Part shown: piece by piece, positions 37,469 through 45,926 of the stretch | Numbering within the stretch: position 1 is the first letter of the stretch | How the letters are laid out: every line of letters begins with the position of its first letter | NCBI RefSeq assembly: GCF_019039035.1 | Contig: NZ_JAHNZT010000023.1 | Location: 1 to 64,000, forward strand | Origin: Citreicoccus inhibens | Lineage (GTDB): Bacteria; Myxococcota; Myxococcia; Myxococcales; Myxococcaceae | DNA: 64,000 nt | Direction of reading: 5' to 3' | The notes under the pieces: model-generated | Database searches by the model: none | Told to the model about the DNA's origin: nothing | Seen by the model: the letters and a program-made list of their open reading frames with translations, nothing else | Position numbers and translations under genes: made by a program

Positions 37469-40400
37469 GCAACACGTTCGAGTTCCAGCTCAACGGCCAG
37501 CCCGTTCGCGTCGAAGGCACCTCCTCCAACACCACCCTGCTCGACTTCCTCCGCGCGCGCGGCGCCACGGGGACGAAGCAGGGCTGCGCCGAGGGCGACT
37601 GCGGGGCCTGCACCGTGGCCCTCGTCGACCAGGACGCCCAGGGCAATCGCTGTCTGCGCGCGTTCAACAGCTGCATCACCCTGTTGCCCATGGTGGCCGG
37701 ACGCGAGGTCGTCACCGTCGAGGGCGTGGGCCGCCGTGACGCGCCCCACCCCGTGCAGCAGGCCATGGTGAAGCACTACGGCTCGCAGTGCGGCTTCTGT
37801 ACGCCGGGCTTCGTCATGTCCATGACGGAGGCGTACTGCCGCAAGGACGTGCGCTCGCCCGAGGCCGTGGCGGATCAACTCTGCGGCAACATCTGCCGCT
37901 GCACCGGCTACCGGCCCATCCGCGACGCGATGATGGAGGCCCTGGCCGCTCGCGACGCGTCCCCTGCGTGCCCCGCGCTGCCCGGCGTTTCGCTGGAGGG
38001 CCCAGCGCACCCGGTGCCCGCGCTCCAGTACGAAGTCCGCGATCAGCGCTTCCTGCGCCCCACCACCTGGGCGGACCTGCTGTCGCTGCGCGCCGCGCAC
38101 CCCGAGGCCACGCTCGTCGCGGGCGCCACCGAAGTGGGCGTGGACGTCACCAAGAAGTCCCGCCGCTTCCCCTTTCTCATCTCCACCGAAGGCGTGCCCG
38201 AGCTGCGCGCCATCCGCCGCGGACCGGACGCGTGGTACGTGGGCGGCGCGGCCTCGCTCGTGGAGTTGGAGGACGCGCTCGGCGCGGAGCTGCCCGAGGT
38301 CACGAAGATGCTCAACGTCTTCGCGTCCCGACAGATTCGCCAGCGCGCCACGCTCGCCGGCAATCTGGTGACGGCCTCGCCCATTGGCGACATGGCGCCC
38401 GTGTTGCTCGCGTTGGATGCGCGGCTCGTCCTCGCCTCCACGCGCGGCGAGCGGACCGTGGCGCTCCGCGACTTCTTCCTCGCCTATCGCAAGACGGCGA
38501 TTCAGCCGGATGAGCTGGTCCGCCACATCGTCATTCCGCACGCGACCGTGGCGCGGGGGAACCGGCGCCTCGCGGATTCCTTCAAGGTCTCCAAGCGGCG
38601 CGAGCTGGACATCAGCATCGTCGCGGCGGGCTTCTGCGTGGAGCTGAGCGCGGAGAACACCGTGGTCAGCGCCCGCCTGGGCTTCGGCGGCGTCGCGGCC
38701 ACCCCCGTGCGTGCGCTCAAGACCGAGGCCACGCTGGTGGGACAGCCGTGGACGCGCGAGGCGCTGGCGCGCGCGACCGCGGTGCTCGCCACGGAGCTGT
38801 CCCCCATCAGCGACCTGCGCGGCAGCGCCGAGTACCGCCGGGGACTGGTGCTCGCCCTGCTGGAGAAGTTCTTCACGGGCGAGCGCAGCCCCCATCTCGA
38901 CGCGGCTCCCGGCTTCCTGCTCGGAGAGTCCGGCGTGAGCGCCGACCACAGCCGCGAGCTGCGCCACGACAGCGCGCTCGGCCATGTGACGGGGAGCGCG
39001 CAGTACGTGGATGACGTCGCCCAGCGCCGCCCCATGTTGGAGGTGTGGCCGGTCTGCGCGCCCCATGCGCACGCGCGCATCCTCCGACGAGACGCCTCGG
39101 AAGCGCTGAGCGTCCCAGGCGTGGTGACCGTCCTGCTGGCCGAGCACATCCCGGGCATGAACGACACGGGCCCCATCCGCCACGATGAACCGCTGCTCGC
39201 GGATCGCGAGGTGCTGTTCCACGGCCAGGTCGTGGCGCTCGTGGTGGGCGAGTCCATCGAGGCATGCCGCGCGGGCGCCAGGCGGGTGCGCGTGGAGTAC
39301 GAGCCCCTGCCCGCCGTCCTCACCGTCGAGGACGCCATCGCGCGGGACAGCTACCACACCGAGCCGCACATCATCCGTCGCGGAGACGTGGACGCGGCGC
39401 TGGCGGCCAGTCCGCATCGGCTCGCGGGCACGTTCTCGCTGGGCGGGCAGGAGCACTTCTATCTGGAGACGCACGCCGCCTTCGCCGAGAAGGGCGACGA
39501 CGGCGACGTCACCGTGACGTCCTCCACACAGCACCCGTCCGAGGTGCAGGCCGTGGTGGCCCACGTGCTCGCGCTGCATCGCCATCAGGTGGTGGTGCAG
39601 TCACCGCGCATGGGCGGCGGCTTCGGCGGCAAGGAGACGCAGGGCAACGCTCCGGCGGCCCTGGTGGCGCTGGCCTCGTGGCACACCGGCCGGCCCGTGC
39701 GGTGGATGCTGGACCGTGACGTGGACATGATGCTCACGGGCAAGCGACACCCCTTCCATGCCGCGTGGGAGGTGGGCTTCGACGCCACGGGCCGGGTGCT
39801 CGCCCTGCGCGTCCACCTCGTCTCGAATGGCGGCTGGTCCCTGGACTTGTCCGAGTCCATCCTCGACCGAGGACTGTTCCACCTCGACAACGCGTACCAC
39901 GTGCCCGCCGTGTGCTTCTCGGGCCGCGTGGCGCGCACGAACCTCGCGTCCAACACGGCGTTCCGCGGCTTCGGTGGCCCGCAGGGCATGCTCGTCACCG
40001 AGGACATCCTGGACCGCGTGGCGAGGACGCTCGGCATGGCGCCCGAGGCCGTGCGCGAGCGCAACCTCTACGACGGCAAGGGCGACACCAACACCACGCA
40101 CTACGGCCAGGAGCTGGATGACAACCGGCTGCCGCGCATGTGGCGAGAGCTGGTGACCTCCTCCGAGTTCGCCCGTCGACGCGAGGAGGCGGCGGCCTTC
40201 AACCAGCGCAGCCCTCGCATCAAGCGGGGCCTCGCCATCACCCCCGTGAAGTTCGGAATCTCCTTCACCGCGACGTTCCTCAACCAGGCGGGCGCGCTGG
40301 TGCATGTGTATCGCGATGGCTCGGTGCTGCTGTCGCACGGCGGCACGGAGATGGGCCAGGGCCTGCACACGAAGATTCAAGGCGTGGCCATGCGCGAGTT

Positions 40401-41286
40401 GGGCGTGAGCGCGGAGGCGATCCGCGTCATGAAGACCGCCACGGACAAGGTGCCCAACACCTCGGCCACGGCCGCGTCCAGTGGCTCGGATCTCAACGGC
40501 GCCGCGGTGCGCGAGGCGTGTGTCGCGTTGCGGGGACGGCTGGCGCCCGTGGCGGCGCGGCTGTGGGCCGAGCGGCATGGCGCGACACTCGCCCCCGAGG
40601 CGTTCATCTTCCACGAGGGTCGCGTGGCCCCCGCGGATGCGCCGCCCGAGCGCGCGTTGACGTTCGCGCAGGTGGTGGACGCGGCCTATTTCGCGCGGGT
40701 GGGCATGTCCGTCACCGGGTATTACCAGACGCCCGGAATCGGCTACGACAAGTCCCGGGGGCGCGGGCGCCCGTTCCTCTACTTCGCCTACGGCGCCGCC
40801 GTGACGGAGGTGGAGGTGGATGGCTATACCGGCATGAAGCGCGTGCTGCGCGCGGACCTGCTGGAGGACGTGGGCGACTCGCTCAACCCCGGCGTGGACC
40901 GCGGGCAGGTCGAGGGCGCGTATGTCCAGGGCCTCGGGTGGCTCACGGGCGAGGACCTCCGCTGGGATGCGCAGGGACGCCTGCTCACCCACTCGGCCAG
41001 CACGTACCCGGTGCCCGCGTTCAGCGACGCGCCCATCGACCTGCGCGTGCGCCTGCTCGATGACGCGAATCAGTCGAACGTCATCCACGGCAGCAAGGCC
41101 GTGGGCGAGCCGCCCCTCATGCTGGCCATCTCCGCGCGAGAGGCCCTGCGGGATGCCGTGGCCGCGTTCGGTCGGCCCGGGGGCACCGTGGAGCTGCCCT
41201 CGCCCGCCACGCACGAGGCCCTCTTCCTTGCCATCCAGAAGCGGCTGGCGCGGGGCGCGGAGAAGGACGGACGCGAGGCCGCTTGA
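37465..41286 (+). CDS. Xanthine dehydrogenase, fused single-chain form (XdhA-XdhB)
   Basis: A 1273-residue molybdo-flavoenzyme that oxidises hypoxanthine and xanthine to urate. Domains in order: [2Fe-2S] ferredoxin (Cys41, Cys46, Cys49 in GCAEGDCGACT), a second [2Fe-2S] helical domain (CGFCTPG, CRCTGYRP), a FAD domain (about 200-470, LVAGATEVGVD, TLAGNLVTASPIGDMAP), and the molybdenum domain (about 500-1260) with GGGFGGKETQ, AFRGFGGPQGM, HGGTEMGQGLHTK and the catalytic-Glu motif GSKAVGEPPLML. Bacteria usually split this into two or three subunits; here one chain resembles the eukaryotic enzyme. An operon with xdhC, closed by a strong hairpin. Confidence 0.93.
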   Translation: MSNTFEFQLNGQPVRVEGTSSNTTLLDFLRARGATGTKQGCAEGDCGACTVALVDQDAQGNRCLRAFNSCITLLPMVAGREVVTVEGVGRRDAPHPVQQAMVKHYGSQCGFCTPGFVMSMTEAYCRKDVRSPEAVADQLCGNICRCTGYRPIRDAMMEALAARDASPACPALPGVSLEGPAHPVPALQYEVRDQRFLRPTTWADLLSLRAAHPEATLVAGATEVGVDVTKKSRRFPFLISTEGVPELRAIRRGPDAWYVGGAASLVELEDALGAELPEVTKMLNVFASRQIRQRATLAGNLVTASPIGDMAPVLLALDARLVLASTRGERTVALRDFFLAYRKTAIQPDELVRHIVIPHATVARGNRRLADSFKVSKRRELDISIVAAGFCVELSAENTVVSARLGFGGVAATPVRALKTEATLVGQPWTREALARATAVLATELSPISDLRGSAEYRRGLVLALLEKFFTGERSPHLDAAPGFLLGESGVSADHSRELRHDSALGHVTGSAQYVDDVAQRRPMLEVWPVCAPHAHARILRRDASEALSVPGVVTVLLAEHIPGMNDTGPIRHDEPLLADREVLFHGQVVALVVGESIEACRAGARRVRVEYEPLPAVLTVEDAIARDSYHTEPHIIRRGDVDAALAASPHRLAGTFSLGGQEHFYLETHAAFAEKGDDGDVTVTSSTQHPSEVQAVVAHVLALHRHQVVVQSPRMGGGFGGKETQGNAPAALVALASWHTGRPVRWMLDRDVDMMLTGKRHPFHAAWEVGFDATGRVLALRVHLVSNGGWSLDLSESILDRGLFHLDNAYHVPAVCFSGRVARTNLASNTAFRGFGGPQGMLVTEDILDRVARTLGMAPEAVRERNLYDGKGDTNTTHYGQELDDNRLPRMWRELVTSSEFARRREEAAAFNQRSPRIKRGLAITPVKFGISFTATFLNQAGALVHVYRDGSVLLSHGGTEMGQGLHTKIQGVAMRELGVSAEAIRVMKTATDKVPNTSATAASSGSDLNGAAVREACVALRGRLAPVAARLWAERHGATLAPEAFIFHEGRVAPADAPPERALTFAQVVDAAYFARVGMSVTGYYQTPGIGYDKSRGRGRPFLYFAYGAAVTEVEVDGYTGMKRVLRADLLEDVGDSLNPGVDRGQVEGAYVQGLGWLTGEDLRWDAQGRLLTHSASTYPVPAFSDAPIDLRVRLLDDANQSNVIHGSKAVGEPPLMLAISAREALRDAVAAFGRPGGTVELPSPATHEALFLAIQKRLARGAEKDGREAA

Positions 41287-41296
41287 GGCGCTCGCC

Positions 41297-41325
41297 CCGG
41301 TGAGCCCACGCCCTGGGCTCACCGG
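41297..41325 (+). terminator. Stem-loop after the xanthine dehydrogenase operon
   Basis: CCGGTGAGCCCA pairs perfectly with TGGGCTCACCGG over 12 bp around loop cgccc, 10 bp after the stop codon. There is no T-run, but it is well placed to end the xdh operon and to insulate the TOMM genes that follow. Confidence 0.65.
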
Positions 41326-41444
41326 CCCCGGTCGATGCGGGCCGCCCCCGAGCGGCGTCGAGCCCCATGGAAAGCCCTGGGATTCGGGACAGCCTGCGAT
41401 ACAACGCAGGGCTCCATCCCGAAGCAGCGCGCGGTGAGGCTCCC

Positions 41445-41882
41445 ATGCACATTCGCGAAGCCGCCGTTGAAGACATCCCCGAGTTGATGCGCGTGAGGTG
41501 GGCGGTGAGAGAGAACCGGCTCTCCCATCCCGCGCGCGTCCCGCCGGAGATGGTGCACGACTACATCATCCACCGAGGCAGGGGCTGGGTCTGCGAGCAC
41601 GAAGGCCGCGTCGCGGGCTTCTCCATCGCGGACCAGGAGACCGCTTCCATCTGGGCCCTGTTCATCGATCCTCCCTACGAGGGCCAGGGCATCGCGCAGG
41701 CCTTGCTGGCCCAGGCCACCGCGTGGCTCTTCGCGGGTGGCGCCAGCCGCATCGTCCTGAGCACGGCCCCAGGGACTCGCGCGGAGCGGTTCTACGCGCG
41801 CGCGGGCTGGGAGCGGACCGGACTGACCTCGGATGGCGAGATGGGCTTCGCCTTGGACGTCCCCTCCTCTCGGTCCGCCTGA
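41445..41882 (+). CDS. GNAT-family N-acetyltransferase
   Basis: A 145-residue acetyl-CoA-dependent transferase starting at ATG 41445 with GAGG upstream. Typical elements are HIREAAVEDIPELMRVR (beta1-alpha1), SIWALFIDPPYEGQGIAQALL (motif A, acetyl-CoA pyrophosphate loop R/Q-x-x-G-x-A) and FYARAGWERTG. It sits 14 bp before the cyclodehydratase gene on the same strand, so it is probably in the TOMM operon and could acetylate the product or act in self-protection; both roles are inference. Confidence 0.8.
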   Translation: MHIREAAVEDIPELMRVRWAVRENRLSHPARVPPEMVHDYIIHRGRGWVCEHEGRVAGFSIADQETASIWALFIDPPYEGQGIAQALLAQATAWLFAGGASRIVLSTAPGTRAERFYARAGWERTGLTSDGEMGFALDVPSSRSA

Positions 41883-41896
41883 CGCGCGAAGCCGCC

Positions 41897-44110
41897 ATGC
41901 GAGACAGCTTCGAGCGAGTCCTCCGCTTCCCGCCGCACCTCCGGCTGGAGTTCCTCGATGAGCAGCGCGCGCTCCTGATGAGCGAGCGCGAGCAGTTCCT
42001 GCTCACCGGCACCGCGCAGCTTCGCGTGGCCCTGCTCCTCGACGGACAACGCACCGTCCGCGAGGTCCTGGCCGTGCTGTCCGCGATGAGCCCTCCCGTC
42101 CCTCGCCACGATGCGCTCTACGCCATCATGCGCCTGGAGCAGCGCGGCCATCTCGTGGAGGTCGGCCACGAAGGAGAACCCTCGGTCAGCGAGTACTGGC
42201 ACGCGACCGGCGTGGCCCCGCACGCGGCCAGGACGTGGCTGTCCGCATCCCCGGTCTCGGTGCTCGCCTTGGATGGGCTGGAAGCGGGGCCATGGCCCGA
42301 GGCCTTGATGAACTCGGGCCTCACCGTCCGCGAGGCCGCACCGCTGCGCGTGGTGCTCGTGCGGGACTACCTCTCGCCCGAGTTGGAGGCGTGGGCCCGA
42401 GACCCGGCTCGCCCGAAGGCACCGTGGCTGCTCGTCAAGCCGGGCGGCACGAGCCCCTGGGTGGGCCCCGTGTTTCGCGGCGCGGAGAATCCGTGCTGGG
42501 AGTGCCTCGCGCATCGGCTGCGCCGGAACCGTCCGCTGCAGGGCTTCCTCGAAGCCCTGAATCTCCCCAAGCGAACTGCACAGCTGCCGGCGCTGCCCAC
42601 CAGCCTCCAGGCCGTCGCTTCATTCGGAGCCCTGGCGCTCGCGCGGTGGGTCGCGAGCAGCGGACAGGGCGCGCTGTCGAACACCCTCTTCGTCCTGGAG
42701 CCGCACAAGCTCCACATCGCCGAGCACCGGGTGGTGCGCCGACCTCAGTGCCCCTCCTGCGGAGATGCGGGACTGCTCGCGGCGCGCGCTCGACAGCCCC
42801 TCGTCCTGGAGGCCCGGCCGCGCCGAGCCACGGATGACAATGGCTTTCGCGGCGTGACGCCCGAGGAGACGTTCGCACACCATCAGCACCTCATCAGCCC
42901 GCTCACGGGCGTGCTCAGCAGCCTCGGCCCCGTGGAGGGACGCAACCACCCCCTGCGTCCCGTCTTCGGCGCGGCCTACTTCACGCAGCCCGACACCCAG
43001 CGGCCCTCGGTCGATGACTTCCACGCGATGAGCGCGGGCAAGGGACGGACGGCCGCGCAGTCGCGAGCCAGCGCGCTGTGCGAGGGGCTGGAGCGCGTGA
43101 GCGCGATGTTCCAGGGCGACGAGCCGCGCGTGCGGGCGCGACTCTCGGACCTGGGGGCCGCGGCGGTGCATCCGCGCGACGTGCTCCTCTTCAGCGACGC
43201 GCAGTACCGCGACCGCGAGGCCCTCTCCGCGAGCTACGGCGCGACCCGTCGGGCCATACCCGAGCCCTTCGATGCGGAGCAGCCCGTGGATTGGACGCCC
43301 GTGTGGTCCCTCACGCACGAGCGCCTGCGCTACCTGCCCACGGCGCTCTGTTACGCGCGCTATCCCCACGACGCCGCGCCGCGCTTCGGCCAGCAGGACT
43401 CCAACGGCCACGCCGCGGGCAACAGCCTGGAGGAGGCCATCCTGCAAGGCTTCCTGGAGCTGGCCGAGCGGGATGCCGTGGCGCTCTGGTGGTACAACCG
43501 CGTGCGCCGCCCCGGCGTGGAGCTGAACTCCTTCGGCGAGCCCTATTTCGCGGAGCTGGTAGAGCATCACCGGAGCCACGGTTGGCGACTCTGGGCCTTG
43601 GACCTCACGCACGACCTGGGCATCCCCACGTTCGTGGCGCTCGGCCGCGCTCCCGAGGCGGGGCGGTTCTGCGTGGGCTTCGGCGCGCACCTCGACGCGC
43701 GGCTCGCGCTGATGCGCGCGCTCACCGAGTTCAACCAACTGTTCGACCCCAGCGCGCAGCTCCCGCCGCCGTGGGACGCGGCGGCGCTCGATGACCTGGC
43801 CTTCCTCTTCCCCGATGAGGCTCGAGCCCCGCGCGTGCGGGCCGACTTCGCGCCCGTGCCGCCCAGGGACTTGCGCGAGGACGTGCTCGACTGCGTCGCG
43901 CGCGCGGCACGCGTGGGCCTGGAGACCTTGGTGTTGGATCAGACGCGGCCGGACATCGGGCTGTCGGTGGTGAAGGTGACCGTGCCTGGGCTGCGGCACT
44001 TCTGGCCACGGCTGGGCCCCGGGCGGCTATATGACGTGCCCGTGCGCCTGGGTTGGCGTGACGCGCCCCTGGACGAAGCGCGGCTCAATCCCGTCCCCCT
44101 CTTCCTCTAG
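41897..44110 (+). CDS. TOMM cyclodehydratase: E1-like scaffold fused to YcaO
   Basis: A 737-residue fusion that would convert Cys, Ser or Thr of a precursor peptide to azolines with ATP. Residues about 1-90 look like the leader-binding winged-helix region. The E1-like part carries a zinc tetrathiolate, CWEC (200-203) and CPSC (285-288). The YcaO domain (about 330-737) has ATP-binding motifs SALCEGLERVS (about 389-400) and a second helix ending ELAERDAVALWW (about 515-530). The C-terminus is NPVPLFL, a variant of the Pro-rich tail of TOMM YcaO proteins. Length and architecture match the cyclodehydratase/docking-scaffold fusions (TIGR03882 plus YcaO) of TOMM loci. Confidence 0.9.
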   Translation: MRDSFERVLRFPPHLRLEFLDEQRALLMSEREQFLLTGTAQLRVALLLDGQRTVREVLAVLSAMSPPVPRHDALYAIMRLEQRGHLVEVGHEGEPSVSEYWHATGVAPHAARTWLSASPVSVLALDGLEAGPWPEALMNSGLTVREAAPLRVVLVRDYLSPELEAWARDPARPKAPWLLVKPGGTSPWVGPVFRGAENPCWECLAHRLRRNRPLQGFLEALNLPKRTAQLPALPTSLQAVASFGALALARWVASSGQGALSNTLFVLEPHKLHIAEHRVVRRPQCPSCGDAGLLAARARQPLVLEARPRRATDDNGFRGVTPEETFAHHQHLISPLTGVLSSLGPVEGRNHPLRPVFGAAYFTQPDTQRPSVDDFHAMSAGKGRTAAQSRASALCEGLERVSAMFQGDEPRVRARLSDLGAAAVHPRDVLLFSDAQYRDREALSASYGATRRAIPEPFDAEQPVDWTPVWSLTHERLRYLPTALCYARYPHDAAPRFGQQDSNGHAAGNSLEEAILQGFLELAERDAVALWWYNRVRRPGVELNSFGEPYFAELVEHHRSHGWRLWALDLTHDLGIPTFVALGRAPEAGRFCVGFGAHLDARLALMRALTEFNQLFDPSAQLPPPWDAAALDDLAFLFPDEARAPRVRADFAPVPPRDLREDVLDCVARAARVGLETLVLDQTRPDIGLSVVKVTVPGLRHFWPRLGPGRLYDVPVRLGWRDAPLDEARLNPVPLFL

Positions 44111-44138
44111 CCCCTTCGACTCGCTCCGGAGCCAGCGC

Positions 44139-45317
44139 ATGCGCGACGGCCTTCGCATCCTCGACGCCGACCGCCACGTCATCGAGCCCGTGGAGATGTG
44201 GCGCGAGTACCTCCCGCCGGAGTACCGCGCGGGTGCGCCGTATCAGGAGCTGCTCGCGCCCCGCGAGTCCCTGCCCCAACGCGCGGCCCGGCTCGGCCCC
44301 AAGGGACTGCTGCCCGTGCCGCCCACGCTCATGCTCGATGGGCAGCCCGCGTGGAACAAGGTGTCCGAGCGCGCCCACGTGGAGATGGCGTGGACGCTGT
44401 ATCAGCGCCAGGGGAGCCTCGCGGTGGGTGCCTCGCCGCAGGGACAGCTTCGCGCCATGGAGCGCACGGGCCTGGACGTGGCCTTCCTGTACCCCACGTC
44501 GGCGCTCTTCCTCTTGCGCATCGACTCGATGGCGCCCGAGCGCGCCACGGCCTTCACGCGCGCCTACAACGACTGGCTGCGCGACTTCTGCCGCGCGAAC
44601 CCGGAGCGACTGCGCGCCGTGGGCGCCATCCCCCTGCACGACCCCGCCGCGATGGTGCCCGAGTTGGAGCGCGTGGCGGGCTTCGGCTGGAAGGCCGTGG
44701 TGCTGCCCCCCAATCCCGTGCGGGGCCGCACGCTGAGCCATCCGGACCACGAGCCCTTCTGGAGCGCCTGCGAGCGCCTGGGCATCGCGGTGGCGCTTCA
44801 CGAGGGCACGCACGCGAGGCTGCCCGCGACCGGCGCGGATCGCTTCGACACGCGCTTCGCGATGCACGCGTGCTCACACCCGATGGAGCAGATGATGGCC
44901 CTGCTCGCGCTCATCGAAGGCGGCGTGCTGGAGCGGCACCCCGCGCTGCGCGTAGGGTTCCTGGAAGCAGGCTGCGGGTGGCTGCCGTCCTGGCTCTGGC
45001 GGCTGGACGAAGTCGCCTTCAAGTACATGGGCGGCGAGGTGGCCGCGAACGTGCGCCGCAAGCCCTCGGAGTACTTCCGGCGGCAGTGCTTCATCGCGCT
45101 GGAGCCGGGCGAGCCGGGCATCGAGGCGGTGGTGCGCGCGGTGGGCCCGGACTGCCTGCTGGTGGGCACCGACTTCCCCCATGTGGACCATGACGACGCC
45201 ATCGTGGACGAGATGGCGTCGCTGCGAGCGAGGCTGCCGGAGGACGTGGTGCGCAAGCTCCTCTGGGACAACCCCGCCCGGTTCTACGGGCTCGCGCCCG
45301 GAGTCAGCACGTCGTGA
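44139..45317 (+). CDS. Metal-dependent amidohydrolase (amidohydrolase 2 / ACMSD-like)
   Basis: A 392-residue TIM-barrel hydrolase or decarboxylase family protein starting at ATG 44139 with CCGGAG upstream. Metal-site motifs are ILDADRHVIEP (D-x-H), VALHEGTHARL, HACSHPMEQ and LVGTDFPHVDHDD (metal Asp), in the family order. Family members cleave or decarboxylate ring and amide substrates. It follows the cyclodehydratase by 28 bp, so it is probably part of the TOMM operon, where it could process the leader or modify the product; that is inference. Its 3' end overlaps the precursor gene's 3' end by 14 bp, tail to tail. Confidence 0.8.
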   Translation: MRDGLRILDADRHVIEPVEMWREYLPPEYRAGAPYQELLAPRESLPQRAARLGPKGLLPVPPTLMLDGQPAWNKVSERAHVEMAWTLYQRQGSLAVGASPQGQLRAMERTGLDVAFLYPTSALFLLRIDSMAPERATAFTRAYNDWLRDFCRANPERLRAVGAIPLHDPAAMVPELERVAGFGWKAVVLPPNPVRGRTLSHPDHEPFWSACERLGIAVALHEGTHARLPATGADRFDTRFAMHACSHPMEQMMALLALIEGGVLERHPALRVGFLEAGCGWLPSWLWRLDEVAFKYMGGEVAANVRRKPSEYFRRQCFIALEPGEPGIEAVVRAVGPDCLLVGTDFPHVDHDDAIVDEMASLRARLPEDVVRKLLWDNPARFYGLAPGVSTS

Positions 45318-45909
45318 ACGGATAGGTGCGGCCCGCGCTGGAGAAGTCCCCCAGCGCCACGGCCTCGATGGCCACGTCCTGCGGCGGCGGCGGCAGCGGA
45401 TAGACCAGCAAGCTGCGGGGCAGCACCCACTCCGTCCGAGCGCTGGGGTCCTTGCGCAGCCGGGACAGGTACTGCTCCCGCGTCTGAATCTTCTGGACCG
45501 GCGGCGTGGTGAAGAACCACCCCACCTTGTCCAGCGACGACACCGCGTTCGCACCCGAGCCATCCCAGATGACGGGGTACTGGAGCTGCACGGGCAGCTC
45601 CGGTGAGAGGAGGTCCACCACGCGGAAGTCCAACATGATGGGCAGCTTGTAGGCGAAGTACTCGAGCAGGGCACTGCGCGCGTTCTCCAGCAGCCGCGCC
45701 TTGAACGTGGCGTCCGTCCACGCGAGCGCGATGGCCTTCAGCCAGATGTCCTGCCACTCCAGCATCGTCTCCCAGGTGTCCCAGGAGTAATCGCTCTCGT
45801 CTTCGTTCTCATAGGAATACGGCGAGCGCGGCACCACCGTGTTCGGCGCGGTGGCGGCCGTGGGGAGTGAGCGCGCCTTCGATTTCGCGGACTTGGACTT
45901 GGGAGGCAT
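45304..45909 (-). CDS. TOMM precursor with nitrile-hydratase-like leader (BMA_0021/0022-type)
   Basis: A 201-residue putative RiPP precursor starting at ATG 45909 (AAAGG upstream). Residues 1-15 are Lys/Ser/Ala-rich. Residues about 46-101 match the nitrile hydratase alpha-subunit-like leader: KAIALAWTDATFKARLLENA, then LLEYFAYKLP and LDFRVVD. The C-terminal 16 residues, LGDFSSAGRTYPFTTC, contain two Ser, three Thr and a terminal Cys, the residues a YcaO enzyme can cyclise. This layout and its neighbours correspond to the BMA_0021/BMA_0022 TOMM family (TIGR03795). It lies 17 bp after the kinase/cyclase stop, on the same strand. The exact core boundary is unknown. Confidence 0.8.
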   Translation of the reverse strand: MPPKSKSAKSKARSLPTAATAPNTVVPRSPYSYENEDESDYSWDTWETMLEWQDIWLKAIALAWTDATFKARLLENARSALLEYFAYKLPIMLDFRVVDLLSPELPVQLQYPVIWDGSGANAVSSLDKVGWFFTTPPVQKIQTREQYLSRLRKDPSARTEWVLPRSLLVYPLPPPPQDVAIEAVALGDFSSAGRTYPFTTC

Positions 45910-45926
45910 GGTGCACCTTTCGGGGG

